DNA of 6,136 bases from an uncultured Lachnospiraceae bacterium (GCA_910585075.1 CAJUED010000099.1:1-6136), one strand, 5' to 3'; shown: positions 1 through 5,938, numbered from the stretch's first letter. Notes: generated by a model from the letters alone, not told the origin. Numbers and translations: made by a program.

Positions 1-556
1 ACAAAAGCTTTTAACTACTTTAGAATGTGATGCGGCATCAGCTTTGAATGATGCATTGCAATTTAAATATGTATTAGAACTCTTTGATGAACATTTGGAT
101 TTTATTAATAAAGCTCCTTGTTTTTGGATGGGAGTAATTACTTCACTCAGATATTCAATGCTAATGCAGGCTGCTCGATTATTTGATGAAAGTAAAGATG
201 CTATAGGGATTAGGAAAATATTAAATATTGTGGAACAGAGTAAATATAGAGATACAGCTAAGGATGTTCTGTGCAGAGTTCGGAACGAATATGATGGTTA
301 TCAAAATTTGATTGAAGATATAAGAAATATGCGGGATAAAATCTATGCGCATAATGACAAATCATTATATAAAGACTGGAATTTTGATAGAGATGCGACA
401 CTTGATGATCCTTTGTGGGGGAGACTGATTGAACTATTGAGATGGGCAAAGGATTCAATCCTATCATTAAGAAGTACATATGGCGATAATTTTCCACTTT
501 ATTTTGAAACAAGAAATGATGTAAAAAATTTATTATCAGATGATCATGAAAATTAG
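1..556 (+). CDS. AbiU2-like HEPN domain protein (5' end outside window)
   Basis: The reading frame is open from the first bases of the window to the TAG at 554-556, giving 184 visible residues. The TTG at 44 has no Shine-Dalgarno sequence before it, so the true start very probably lies upstream of the window. The protein is mostly helical and AT-rich in codon use. Near the middle is N-M-R-D-K-I-Y-A-H-N-D-K (R111 and H117 counted from base 2), an R-x5-H motif followed by a DK pair, the pattern of HEPN proteins and especially the AbiU2-like group. An upstream LRYSMLMQAARLFDES segment fits the helix that precedes this motif in that group. HEPN proteins are often metal-independent RNases or the toxin half of defence and toxin-antitoxin pairs (family knowledge); RNase activity here is inferred. 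The next gene begins 47 bp downstream with no terminator between, so the two are probably co-transcribed. The family call is fairly sure, the function is not. Confidence 0.72.
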   Translation, partial: QKLLTTLECDAASALNDALQFKYVLELFDEHLDFINKAPCFWMGVITSLRYSMLMQAARLFDESKDAIGIRKILNIVEQSKYRDTAKDVLCRVRNEYDGYQNLIEDIRNMRDKIYAHNDKSLYKDWNFDRDATLDDPLWGRLIELLRWAKDSILSLRSTYGDNFPLYFETRNDVKNLLSDDHEN

Positions 557-592
557 GGAGGAGTTATTTGCTGTGTGTTTTTTGACTAAATT

Positions 593-598
593 AGGAGG
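593..598 (+). promoter_or_regulatory. Strong Shine-Dalgarno for the 365-aa gene
   Basis: An AGGAGG-type site (TTAGGAGGCAATA before ATG at 604) sits at ideal spacing and fixes the start of the downstream gene. A second purine-rich stretch, GGGAGGAG at about 557-564, lies right after the preceding stop codon. It is followed only by a 23-codon GTG-initiated frame, so it probably has no gene of its own. Confidence 0.8.
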
Positions 599-603
599 CA
601 ATA

Positions 604-1701
604 ATGAAAGAACAATCAGAAATCGACACTGCGCAGATTGTTAAAGATTTTTTCTTGGGAGAGTTTTCATTTGATGAGTTGAAATATGATCCAGAGAATT
701 TGCCAAAAGGAAGCAGAAAAGAATTGGCAGACGTGGTTGTAGACTATGGAAATAATGTTATTGCATTTCAAATCAAGGGGCGTGGGAATTTTGATAATGG
801 TACCAGTGAGGATGAATGGGTAAAAAAATATACAGATAGAGCCAAGAATCAGCTTGTTGATACATACAATCAATTTCAGAATAATGTGGTTCCACCATTT
901 GTAAATGGTAGAGGAGACAGATATGAGTTAAAAAAGCATGGAATCTATACAGGGATAATTATTCTTTATAATGAAAGAGTGCAGGAATATAAAAAAGTTT
1001 TAAATTGTAGGCGGTTGAATGGGATTGTACACTGTTTTACATATAAGGATTTTAAGAATTGCTGTGAAAAATTAGTCCTGCCAAAAGATATTATGGAGTA
1101 CATAGCATATCGTGAGAAATATGTTGAAATGGATAGGATATGCAAGGAAGAAGAATCCGATTTGGTAGATAGATTTCTTATTGAAAAATATGGAACAAAT
1201 AACTTTGATCCAGATGAATTGTATATATTTCGTTGGTTCCTAAATAATTACAAAGATAAACTTGAAAACGGTAATCGCAAACAGTACAGAGAAATTATAG
1301 AAGTTTTTCTGGAACTAGACCGTGCCGGTGTCGATGCTTTTTCTCGAAGATTAGGCAAAATTATTTCACTTGCAAAAAAGAGTATAAATTCTGATAATAG
1401 TTATATTGTCCCAGGAAATAGGGAACTTTCATCTTTTTTGTTTTTGTCGGCAGATTCTGGTAATAAAATTATTGAGTATGCTGAGAAAATGACCTATTTA
1501 TTTATGTATAAGACAAAACCACATAAATGTTTAACTGTGGTGGCATACTTTGATGAAATAGAAACTTTTCGTCTTGATTGGGTATTTATAGAACTTCCAT
1601 GGGAATATGATGGGAAATTGGAAGAGATGTGTAATCTACCAGAGTTTAGGAAGCTATGGAATCCGCAACTAATTTTGACGGGAAAAATAGAAAATCATTG
1701 A
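604..1701 (+). CDS. Putative PD-(D/E)XK/Mrr-like nuclease-domain protein
   Basis: A complete 365-aa gene starts at an ATG with a strong ribosome binding site. The N-terminal 60 residues hold E40-L-A-D43-V-V-V, then a hydrophobic strand ending F-Q56-I-K58-G-R. This E...D...QxK arrangement matches the active-site layout of PD-(D/E)XK nucleases, with Q replacing the usual E as in Mrr-like enzymes. Catalysis on DNA or RNA is inferred. Residues about 70-165 continue as a mixed alpha/beta region (KHGIYTGIIILYNERV looks like a core strand). Residues 165-260 are charged and helical, and 265-365 form a second mixed domain ending in LPWEYDGKLEEMCNLPEFRK that I do not recognise. There are no membrane segments. 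It follows the AbiU2-like HEPN gene in the same probable operon and is closed by a hairpin terminator 15 nt past its stop, so the pair looks like a self-contained unit, plausibly antiphage. The nuclease fold is moderately sure; the partnership is inference. Confidence 0.55.
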   Translation: MKEQSEIDTAQIVKDFFLGEFSFDELKYDPENLPKGSRKELADVVVDYGNNVIAFQIKGRGNFDNGTSEDEWVKKYTDRAKNQLVDTYNQFQNNVVPPFVNGRGDRYELKKHGIYTGIIILYNERVQEYKKVLNCRRLNGIVHCFTYKDFKNCCEKLVLPKDIMEYIAYREKYVEMDRICKEEESDLVDRFLIEKYGTNNFDPDELYIFRWFLNNYKDKLENGNRKQYREIIEVFLELDRAGVDAFSRRLGKIISLAKKSINSDNSYIVPGNRELSSFLFLSADSGNKIIEYAEKMTYLFMYKTKPHKCLTVVAYFDEIETFRLDWVFIELPWEYDGKLEEMCNLPEFRKLWNPQLILTGKIENH

Positions 1702-1715
1702 TTCCATACAAAAAG

Positions 1716-1756
1716 AAAAGCGTGTTGATTGAAATAGTGAGAATCAATACGCTTTT
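1716..1756. terminator. Bidirectional hairpin terminator after the HEPN/nuclease operon
   Basis: A 15-bp stem pairs 1716-1730 (AAAAGCGTGTTGATT) with 1742-1756 (AATCAATACGCTTTT) with one G-U wobble and an 11-nt loop. It begins 15 nt after the stop of the 365-aa gene. On the minus strand the stem is followed by TTTTCTTTTTG, so it would also stop transcripts coming out of the IS66 side. A second copy of ACGCTTTT at 1770-1777 could compete for the 5' arm. Confidence 0.75.
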
Positions 1757-1826
1757 ACACTTCAAAATAACGCTTTTCAAATTGCACTTGGCTAAAATGT
1801 AAACGGTAAAACGCGAGTACCTATAC

Positions 1827-1873
1827 AAAACTGGAGCAAACCTGTATGATAGTAACAGATTTGCTCCAGTTTT
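1827..1873. terminator. Hairpin terminator at the tnpC end of IS66
   Basis: A perfect 14-bp stem pairs 1827-1840 (AAAACTGGAGCAAA) with 1860-1873 (TTTGCTCCAGTTTT). After one mismatch it is extended by CTGT (1842-1845) with ACAG (1855-1858). T-runs lie on both outer sides (TTTTTATTT on plus, TTTTG on minus), so it should work both ways. The tnpC stop codon (1873-1875 on the complement) touches the stem, so it ends tnpC transcripts and also shields the element from read-through. Confidence 0.75.
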
Positions 1874-3487
1874 TATTTCACTTCATATTTATTGGATTTC
1901 CGACACTGCTCTGGCAGGTTTGGAGACCATGGGAGCAGGTCTTCCAGAAAATCTCGGTTTGTGTCGTCTTCGTGTTTCGGTATCTCAGTCAGGAGATACT
2001 CCACGTATTCATAGACTTTCAGATCGTTTGCCTTAGCAGTTTCGGTAATGCTGTAGATAATCGCGCTGGATCTGGCTCCGCGGATGGTGTCGATCAGCTT
2101 CCAGTTGTGCCTTCCGATACAAAAACCACGCAGTGTGGATTCTGTTGCATTGTTGTCCAGAGGGACTTCACCGTCTTCCAGAAATACGCGCAGATATCTT
2201 TCCTGATTCACGGAATAGGCAAAGGCTTTTCCTGTCTGGGATTTTGGCAGGACTTCACTCTGGTGTTTTTTTACCCACACAAAATAAGCGTCAACCAGGG
2301 GTTTTAGTTCCAGCTGCCTCCTGTGCTGCCGTTGTGCTGGTGTAAGCTCTGCCAGATCATTGTCCAGTTTATAGATCGCCCCGATCTGCTTTAGGGCATC
2401 ATAGGCAAGCGTACCTTTACGCTCTTTTTCATCCTTTATGGCTTTCTGCGCATCTGCATATTTACGCCTCGCATGTGCCCGGCAGCCAGCAATCGTCAGG
2501 CCGGGGGGTTTTTTCTTCCAGGGAATGGTATGCCTGGTAACCGTCTGTAACACATACTCCCTGAAAATCTTTCAGAAACTCCTCTGGATGATCCTCCTTC
2601 CTGTCTTTCTGGTATTCATACAGGACGATGGCTTCCTCATAAGATTTCCCGGTGCGGTAAATCCACATATAACTCTTTGAGCCGGCAGCTCTCCCGTCTT
2701 TTGAAACTTCGACAGTGGTTTCGTCTGCCTGCAGCACATGATACTGGTATAGAAGCTTATGCAGATAGTCATACAGAACTGCAAGATAGCGGTCAGCACA
2801 CTCGATCGTCCAGTTCGCCATGTTCTGGCGGTTCAGGTTCACATCGTTGCGCTTGAACTCCTGCTCCATACGGTAAAGCGGAAGGGAGTTGACATATTTT
2901 CCATTGATGATGGCAGCTTCCAGGGATGGAGTGACAATGCTTCCCCGCAGCAGATCCTTTGGACGCTGTGCCTTTACAACGGTTTCATCATCCATACCGG
3001 CATAAACCGCTACATGGTGTTCTTTTACTTCAAAAGAAGCCGGATGGAATTCCAGCCTTTTATATACTTCATCTGGAAGACGCTTATATTTTCCATCCGG
3101 AAATGCTTCTTTTAGTTCTTCTTCTGACATTTCATGTTTTATAACCGTTACAGGCATTCCTTTTAAGTCGTCTTCACGTTTCCCTTTCTGCTTCTTTTTC
3201 CTGCGGATGACAGCTTCCTCAAAATCCGGTTCTTCTGTCTGTGTGCCCGGTTCGCTGGCTGTGGCTTCCGGTTCGTTAAAAAACAGGCTCATCTGCCCGT
3301 CAATCACATTCATTTTTTCAGAATGCCGTCCGAAACGCTGTCCGCGCAGAATGGCTATCTGTTCCAGGATCAGTTCCTGGTTTTGAGTCATCCGGGCAAT
3401 ATTTTTCTGTAGCGAGAGTATGATCCCGATGAGTTCATCCCTGTCGGCATTATTCAGTTCATCTGCTGTATAAATAATCTTTTCCAT
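1873..3487 (-). pseudogene. tnpC: IS66 transposase TnpC, frameshifted
   Basis: This is the DDE transposase of IS66, broken into two frames. The first runs from ATG at 3487 (MEKIIYTADELNNADRDELI; a TTG at 3523 would add 12 residues) to a premature stop at 2462. It holds the N-terminal coiled coil, the RFGRHSEK block, a basic linker (RRKKKQKGKRE) and the first two catalytic acids, in LQADETT (D255) and VTDGYQAY (D315). The second continues from about 2505 to the stop at 1873 and holds the catalytic E in DNNATESTLR and the C-terminal IS66 domain (GRHNWKLIDTIRGARSS). The break lies in AAAAAACCCCCC on the minus strand (genomic 2503-2514). Removing one base gives EEKTPGLTIAGCRAHARR and a protein of about 537 aa, the normal size. 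The zinc-finger region lacks the usual cysteine pairs, as I recall for Clostridia members. No Shine-Dalgarno precedes the ATG; an extended -10 lies 6 nt before it, suggesting a leaderless message. Sequencing error in the homopolymer is the alternative. Confidence 0.9.
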
Positions 3488-3493
3488 GTCACA

Positions 3494-3502
3494 ATTATAG
3501 CA
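3494..3502 (-). promoter_or_regulatory. Extended -10 promoter for tnpC
   Basis: On the minus strand the site reads TGCTATAAT and ends 6 nt before the tnpC ATG. The best -35 is a weak TTGCAG (3518-3523) with an 18-bp spacer. Such a promoter would start the message at or near the ATG, which fits the lack of a ribosome binding site. The call comes from consensus match alone. Confidence 0.45.
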
Positions 3503-3506
3503 TACC

Positions 3507-3521
3507 GCAGCCGCTGGCTGC
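3507..3521. repeat. Short GC-rich hairpin upstream of tnpC
   Basis: GCAGCC at 3507-3512 and GGCTGC at 3516-3521 form a perfect 6-bp stem with a 3-nt loop (GCT). It stands out in an AT-rich spacer between the divergent tnpC and 509-aa gene. It could be a protein-binding dyad over the tnpC -35 region or a subterminal hairpin marking the edge of an inserted segment. Confidence 0.45.
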
Positions 3522-3544
3522 AATCAAACTATAAAAACAAAAGA

Positions 3545-3650
3545 ATCATCCTATTCGTAGATGCACGTGCTATAATGCACTTATACGGTATCTGCGTACC
3601 AATCCATCGGGAACTAAATTCCCCTGCAAGCATTCATACGAAAGGATGAT
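3545..3650 (+). promoter_or_regulatory. Inverted repeat hiding the RBS of the 509-aa gene
   Basis: ATCATCCT (3545-3552) plus TTCGTA (3554-3559) pairs with TACGAA (3637-3642) plus AGGATGAT (3643-3650). This gives a 14-bp stem with one bulged A at 3553. The 3' arm contains the AAAGGA ribosome binding site of the 509-aa gene. Two small hairpins lie inside: GGTA/TACC at 3587-3600 and GGGAA/TTCCC at 3609-3623. A message starting at the gene's own promoter (start near 3583) lacks the 5' arm and keeps the site free, whereas read-through messages would fold and be poorly translated. This is the layout known from IS10 and IS50 transposase genes. The pairing is seen; the role is inferred. Confidence 0.6.
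3568..3576 (+). promoter_or_regulatory. Extended -10 promoter of the 509-aa gene, inside a dyad
   Basis: TGCTATAAT matches the extended -10 consensus; no convincing -35 is present, which suits an extended -10. TATAAT is framed by GTGC (3567-3570) and GCAC (3577-3580), and ATGCAC occurs twice (3561-3566, 3575-3580). The -10 therefore lies within a small symmetric site that could be an operator, perhaps for the product's own winged-helix domain (inference). Confidence 0.5.
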
Positions 3651-3653
3651 CCT

Positions 3654-5183
3654 ATGAACACTATTTTAGAACAATATAAAGATAAAATCAATGGCACATT
3701 CTCCTTTTTTGACAGGATGATCATCAAAGGCCATATCCGCCAGTTCTTTTCCACTTCCGGAAAAGGATTTTTCCTCTCTGAACAAAATGTCCTGCTTAAA
3801 GATTTTTCGTCTTATGCCAATCAGGTAACTGCGGATATTGTCTCCTATGCAGAAAATATGGCTGCTTCTGATAAACGGCCTTTGATTTACCTTACATCTT
3901 CTAAAACTTCAAAGGAACAGGCAGCTTTACAGGCTCTTGAAGAACATCCGGTGGATGAGGGCCTCATCTGTATCCTCTCAGTAGTGGAATACTGCCAGAC
4001 TCTGCAGCCTAAAAAACATGACAACGGGCTGCTTTCCCTTGACACAGTAAACCGCAAATGCAAATACTATTACTTCTATTTCCTTGATAAGCATTTCGGC
4101 TTCATGCATGTCAAGCTCCAGACATGGTTCCCTTTTCTTATCCAGGTCTATATCAATGGGAGGGAATTGATGAAGCATGTCTTTGAGCAAAACGGCATCT
4201 CTTACCAGATGTATGACAACTCCTTTTACGAAATCAGCGACATAAAAAAGGCACAGGAGCTTGCCGACAGGTTTGATTCCAAAAGCCTGTGCAGGCAGCT
4301 TGACCTCTTTGCACATAAAGTGAACCCTTATCTTGATACGATTGAAAAAACCTTCCGCCAGGGATACCACTGGTGTGTGGATCAATGCGAGTACGCTGCC
4401 GATGTTATGTTTAAGAGCCGGGAGGCTTTGGAGGATATTTATCCATCCCTGGCAGGCCGCGCATTCTATGACTTCAACTGTACGGATATTTTTTCTTTTC
4501 TTGGGCGTAAACTTCACCATAAGTTTCAGGGAGAGGCAGTCTCCGATTACCGTAAGCGCCCGGAAGGCTGGAGGATTAAATTCAAAATGAAGTCCAACAG
4601 TATCAAGATGTATGATAAATTCAGCTGCCTGCGGGTAGAAATGACCATTAATGACCCGAGGGAATTCAAGGTCTATAAGGATGTACACCATGAAGACGGA
4701 ACTACATCCAAACGGTGGGTTCCCATGGGTAAGTCTATCGCTAACTTATACCGGTATGCTGAAATTTCCAAAGCAGCAAATAAGCGTTTTCTGGATTCCA
4801 TGCAGAACATAATCCCGGCAAAAACCATTGAAAAGGAGATCAACAGTATCTGTTGTCGGAAAAAACCGGGAGGGAGAAACTACAGCGGATATAATGTCTG
4901 GTCTGCCGAGACGTTTCTTCTCTTTGAGTCCGTTTCGGATGGGAAATATCTCATCCGTGGGTTTACGAACAGGGAAATCCGCCATTCAACCAATAGGGCT
5001 AATCCCGATTCTGCCAAGGTAAAAGGAAAAACCAGCAGGGAATTTACAAAATTAAGGGCGCATGGACTGATTCGGAAAGTTCCTCATTCAAGAAGGTATC
5101 TGGTCAGCGATAAAGGACGCCGTGTAATGGGTGCGCTGATCGAAACCAAAAGAAAAATCTATCCGGAACTTGTAGCAAAATAA
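3654..5183 (+). CDS. 509-aa protein of a widespread uncharacterised, IS-associated family
   Basis: The ATG at 3654 has AAGGA 7 nt upstream. I do not know a proven function. Blocks I recall from a large multi-copy family, annotated as hypothetical or loosely as MarR-type regulators in many phyla, are: FDRMIIKGHIR (19-29); HVKLQTWFPFLIQVYINGRE (152-171); YHWCVDQCEYAADVMF (238-253); FLGRKLHHKFQGE (282-294); NSIKMYDK (315-322) followed by LRVEMTINDPREFKVYK (326-342); and MGKSIANLYRYAEISKAANKRFLD (358-381). Residues about 434-505 (GFTNREIR...LRAHGLIRKVPHSRRYLVSDKGR) look like a winged-helix DNA-binding domain with its wing. The IKMYDK/LRVE block faintly recalls phage and plasmid replication-initiator proteins, but no HUH motif or clear DDE set is visible. 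There is no signal peptide or membrane segment. The gene lies opposite to and between IS66 tnpB and tnpC, with a transposase-like guarded leader and hairpin-rich 3' flank. That makes a mobile-element role (recombinase, replication initiator or regulator) likely but unproven. Confidence 0.6.
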   Translation: MNTILEQYKDKINGTFSFFDRMIIKGHIRQFFSTSGKGFFLSEQNVLLKDFSSYANQVTADIVSYAENMAASDKRPLIYLTSSKTSKEQAALQALEEHPVDEGLICILSVVEYCQTLQPKKHDNGLLSLDTVNRKCKYYYFYFLDKHFGFMHVKLQTWFPFLIQVYINGRELMKHVFEQNGISYQMYDNSFYEISDIKKAQELADRFDSKSLCRQLDLFAHKVNPYLDTIEKTFRQGYHWCVDQCEYAADVMFKSREALEDIYPSLAGRAFYDFNCTDIFSFLGRKLHHKFQGEAVSDYRKRPEGWRIKFKMKSNSIKMYDKFSCLRVEMTINDPREFKVYKDVHHEDGTTSKRWVPMGKSIANLYRYAEISKAANKRFLDSMQNIIPAKTIEKEINSICCRKKPGGRNYSGYNVWSAETFLLFESVSDGKYLIRGFTNREIRHSTNRANPDSAKVKGKTSREFTKLRAHGLIRKVPHSRRYLVSDKGRRVMGALIETKRKIYPELVAK

Positions 5184-5233
5184 ACATCCAGCCTGTTAAT
5201 ATTCTTTGAAAAACCTGCCTGACGGACAGGTAG

Positions 5234-5280
5234 AATACTTGTGCTTTCATACAGGTATTACTGTTTTATTTTTATGTTTT
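5234..5280 (+). terminator. Probable terminator of the 509-aa gene
   Basis: AATACTTGT (5234-5242) pairs with ACAGGTATT (5251-5259), 9 bp with one G-U and an 8-nt loop. It is followed by a T-rich run (ACTGTTTTATTTTTATGTTT). A second hairpin, 5215-5233, directly abuts it upstream. The stem is AT-rich, so efficiency is uncertain. Confidence 0.45.
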
Positions 5281-5448
5281 TCTAAATCAATAGCATACAC
5301 AGGATATTCCTGCTCAGAATTTTTTGACTGGCTTCGTCAGGATGACGACAGCCTATACCGTCACAAAAGGCGCTTTCAAAGATATCGGATTATTTTTTGG
5401 ATTTAATTAGAAAAAAGCGCAAAGCTGTTTCTGAAAGCTGCACAGGAT

Positions 5449-5481
5449 GTTTCTGTACAGCTTTCTTCCCTGTACAGAAAC
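5449..5481. repeat. 12-bp perfect inverted repeat downstream of tnpB
   Basis: GTTTCTGTACAG (5449-5460) and CTGTACAGAAAC (5470-5481) form a perfect stem with a 9-nt pyrimidine loop (CTTTCTTCC). The arm contains the palindrome CTGTACAG. No T-run follows on either strand, so it is not a classic terminator; it could be an RNA structure ending the tnpB message or a protein-binding site. Confidence 0.6.
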
Positions 5482-5533
5482 GGGAAAGCGACACCGGAAA
5501 AGGGGCAGGAAATTTCTATGTTTTGCACAAAAC

Positions 5534-5557
5534 CTGTCAGCATGCCTGTCAGCAGGT
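5534..5557. repeat. 12-bp tandem duplication across the tnpB stop
   Basis: CCTGTCAGCATG is followed at once by CCTGTCAGCAGG, two 12-bp units differing in one base. The tnpB stop codon (5549-5551) falls in the second unit. It probably arose by local slippage. Confidence 0.55.
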
Positions 5558-5908
5558 CCTTTCCGGTGTGACTTCCTGGATCCTTCTTTTCTGCTCGACG
5601 GCAAGCCCCTGCATCAGCCATGTGAACTGTTCCGGTGTGATCTCACGGGCTTCTGACGCTGTTCTTGGCCACTGAAAGCGCCCCGCTTCGAGTCTTTTAT
5701 AAACAAGCACAAAGCCGTCGCCTTCCCATAAAAGTCCTTTGATGCGGTCTGTCCGCCTGCCGCAGAACAGAAAAAGGCAGCCTTTTTGAAACGGGTCCAG
5801 CGAAAAATGATCCTGTACAACTCTGGCCAGGCCGTCGATTCCAAAACGGAGATCCGTGTAGCCGTACGCCAGGTAAATCCGGCTGTATCGTTTTACATTA
5901 CCAAGCAT
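5549..5908 (-). CDS. tnpB: IS66 accessory protein TnpB
   Basis: The start is placed at the ATG at 5908, giving 119 aa (MLGNVKRYSRIYLAYGYTDL onward), because GGAGG lies 9 nt upstream (5918-5922) and the product begins like known IS66 Orf2 proteins. An ATG at 5938 would add 10 residues that overlap the end of tnpA. Family signatures are YLAYGYTDLRFGIDGLA, GCLFLFCGRRTDRIKGLLWE, GDGFVLVYKRLEAGRFQWP and ITPEQFTWLMQGL. Length and sequence look intact. IS66 TnpB is needed for transposition of typical members, but its biochemical role is not settled. In normal elements tnpC follows closely on the same strand; here it starts 2.06 kb further on, beyond the opposite-strand 509-aa gene. Confidence 0.92.
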   Translation of the reverse strand: MLGNVKRYSRIYLAYGYTDLRFGIDGLARVVQDHFSLDPFQKGCLFLFCGRRTDRIKGLLWEGDGFVLVYKRLEAGRFQWPRTASEAREITPEQFTWLMQGLAVEQKRRIQEVTPERTC

Positions 5909-5938
5909 TGGCCAGTGCCTCCATAACTGAACGTCCAT
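5898..5938 (-). pseudogene. tnpA: 3' remnant of IS66 tnpA
   Basis: In the frame overlapping the tnpB start the minus strand reads ...NGRSVMEALANAW then TAA (5898-5900), overlapping the tnpB ATG by 11 nt. IS66 tnpA and tnpB usually overlap this way, and a helix ending like this suits a TnpA tail. The rest is replaced by the left end of an IS200-like element. The remnant is too short to confirm by itself. Confidence 0.4.

Larger units (their letters stand above)
5184..5548. other. 365-bp non-coding, hairpin-rich segment
   Basis: There is no credible gene between the 509-aa gene and tnpB, which converge here. The stretch holds several foldable units: 5215-5221/5227-5233 (CTGCCTG with CAGGTAG, 5-nt loop); 5234-5242/5251-5259; 5300-5304/5308-5312 (CAGGA with TCCTG); 5330-5339/5343-5353 (GGCT+TCGTCA with TGACGA+AGCC, 3-nt loop, one bulge); 5370-5376/5414-5420 (GCGCTTT with AAAGCGC); and 5449-5460/5470-5481. 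Short motifs recur (AAAGCTG at 5421 and 5434, its complement CAGCTTT at 5458; TGTTTCTG at 5426 and 5448). This could be 3' UTR, an element end, or a structured RNA; it is far longer than a usual tnpB-tnpC spacer. Confidence 0.5.
1799..5938 (-). mobile_element. IS66-family insertion sequence, degraded and interrupted
   Basis: The element reads right to left: a tnpA remnant, tnpB, an inserted 2.06-kb segment on the opposite strand, then tnpC. The left edge as drawn is placed at GTAAACGG (1799-1806), because IS66-family terminal repeats usually begin GTAA; this is an inference, as the partner terminal repeat is not in the window. If it is right, the expected 8-bp target duplication would be 1791-1798 (GCTAAAAT). 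The right side is cut by an IS200-like element near 5939, so the rest of tnpA and the other end lie beyond the window or were lost. With a frameshifted tnpC and truncated tnpA the copy should not move by itself. Confidence 0.8.

Noticed and set aside
573..644. A 23-codon GTG frame behind GGGAGGAG between the first two genes
   Set aside because: It is too short and overlaps the start of the 365-aa gene; the purine run is probably incidental or a relic.
1846..2307. A 153-codon plus-strand frame opposite tnpC
   Set aside because: It is antisense to the well-supported IS66 transposase C-terminus and starts inside a terminator hairpin.
2503..2514. Programmed ribosomal -1 frameshifting in tnpC
   Set aside because: Restoring the frame needs +1, the run does not form a standard X-XXY-YYZ heptamer in the reading frame, and IS66 tnpC is normally one frame.
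4104..4124. A HUH endonuclease motif in the 509-aa protein (HVKLQ at residues 152-156)
   Set aside because: The spacing is H-x3-Q, not HUH or HUQ, and homologues I recall have N in place of this H; not enough to call an HUH enzyme.
3978..4691. A 237-codon minus-strand frame inside the 509-aa gene
   Set aside because: It is antisense to a gene with recognisable family blocks, has no ribosome binding site and resembles no known protein; a shadow frame.
5206..5406. A 66-codon TTG-started frame after the 509-aa gene
   Set aside because: There is no Shine-Dalgarno, it runs through several hairpins, and its composition is not protein-like for this genome.
5420..5557. A CRISPR-like or iteron array from the repeated 7-12-nt motifs
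   Set aside because: Units are too short, irregularly spaced and partly inverted, with no uniform spacers.
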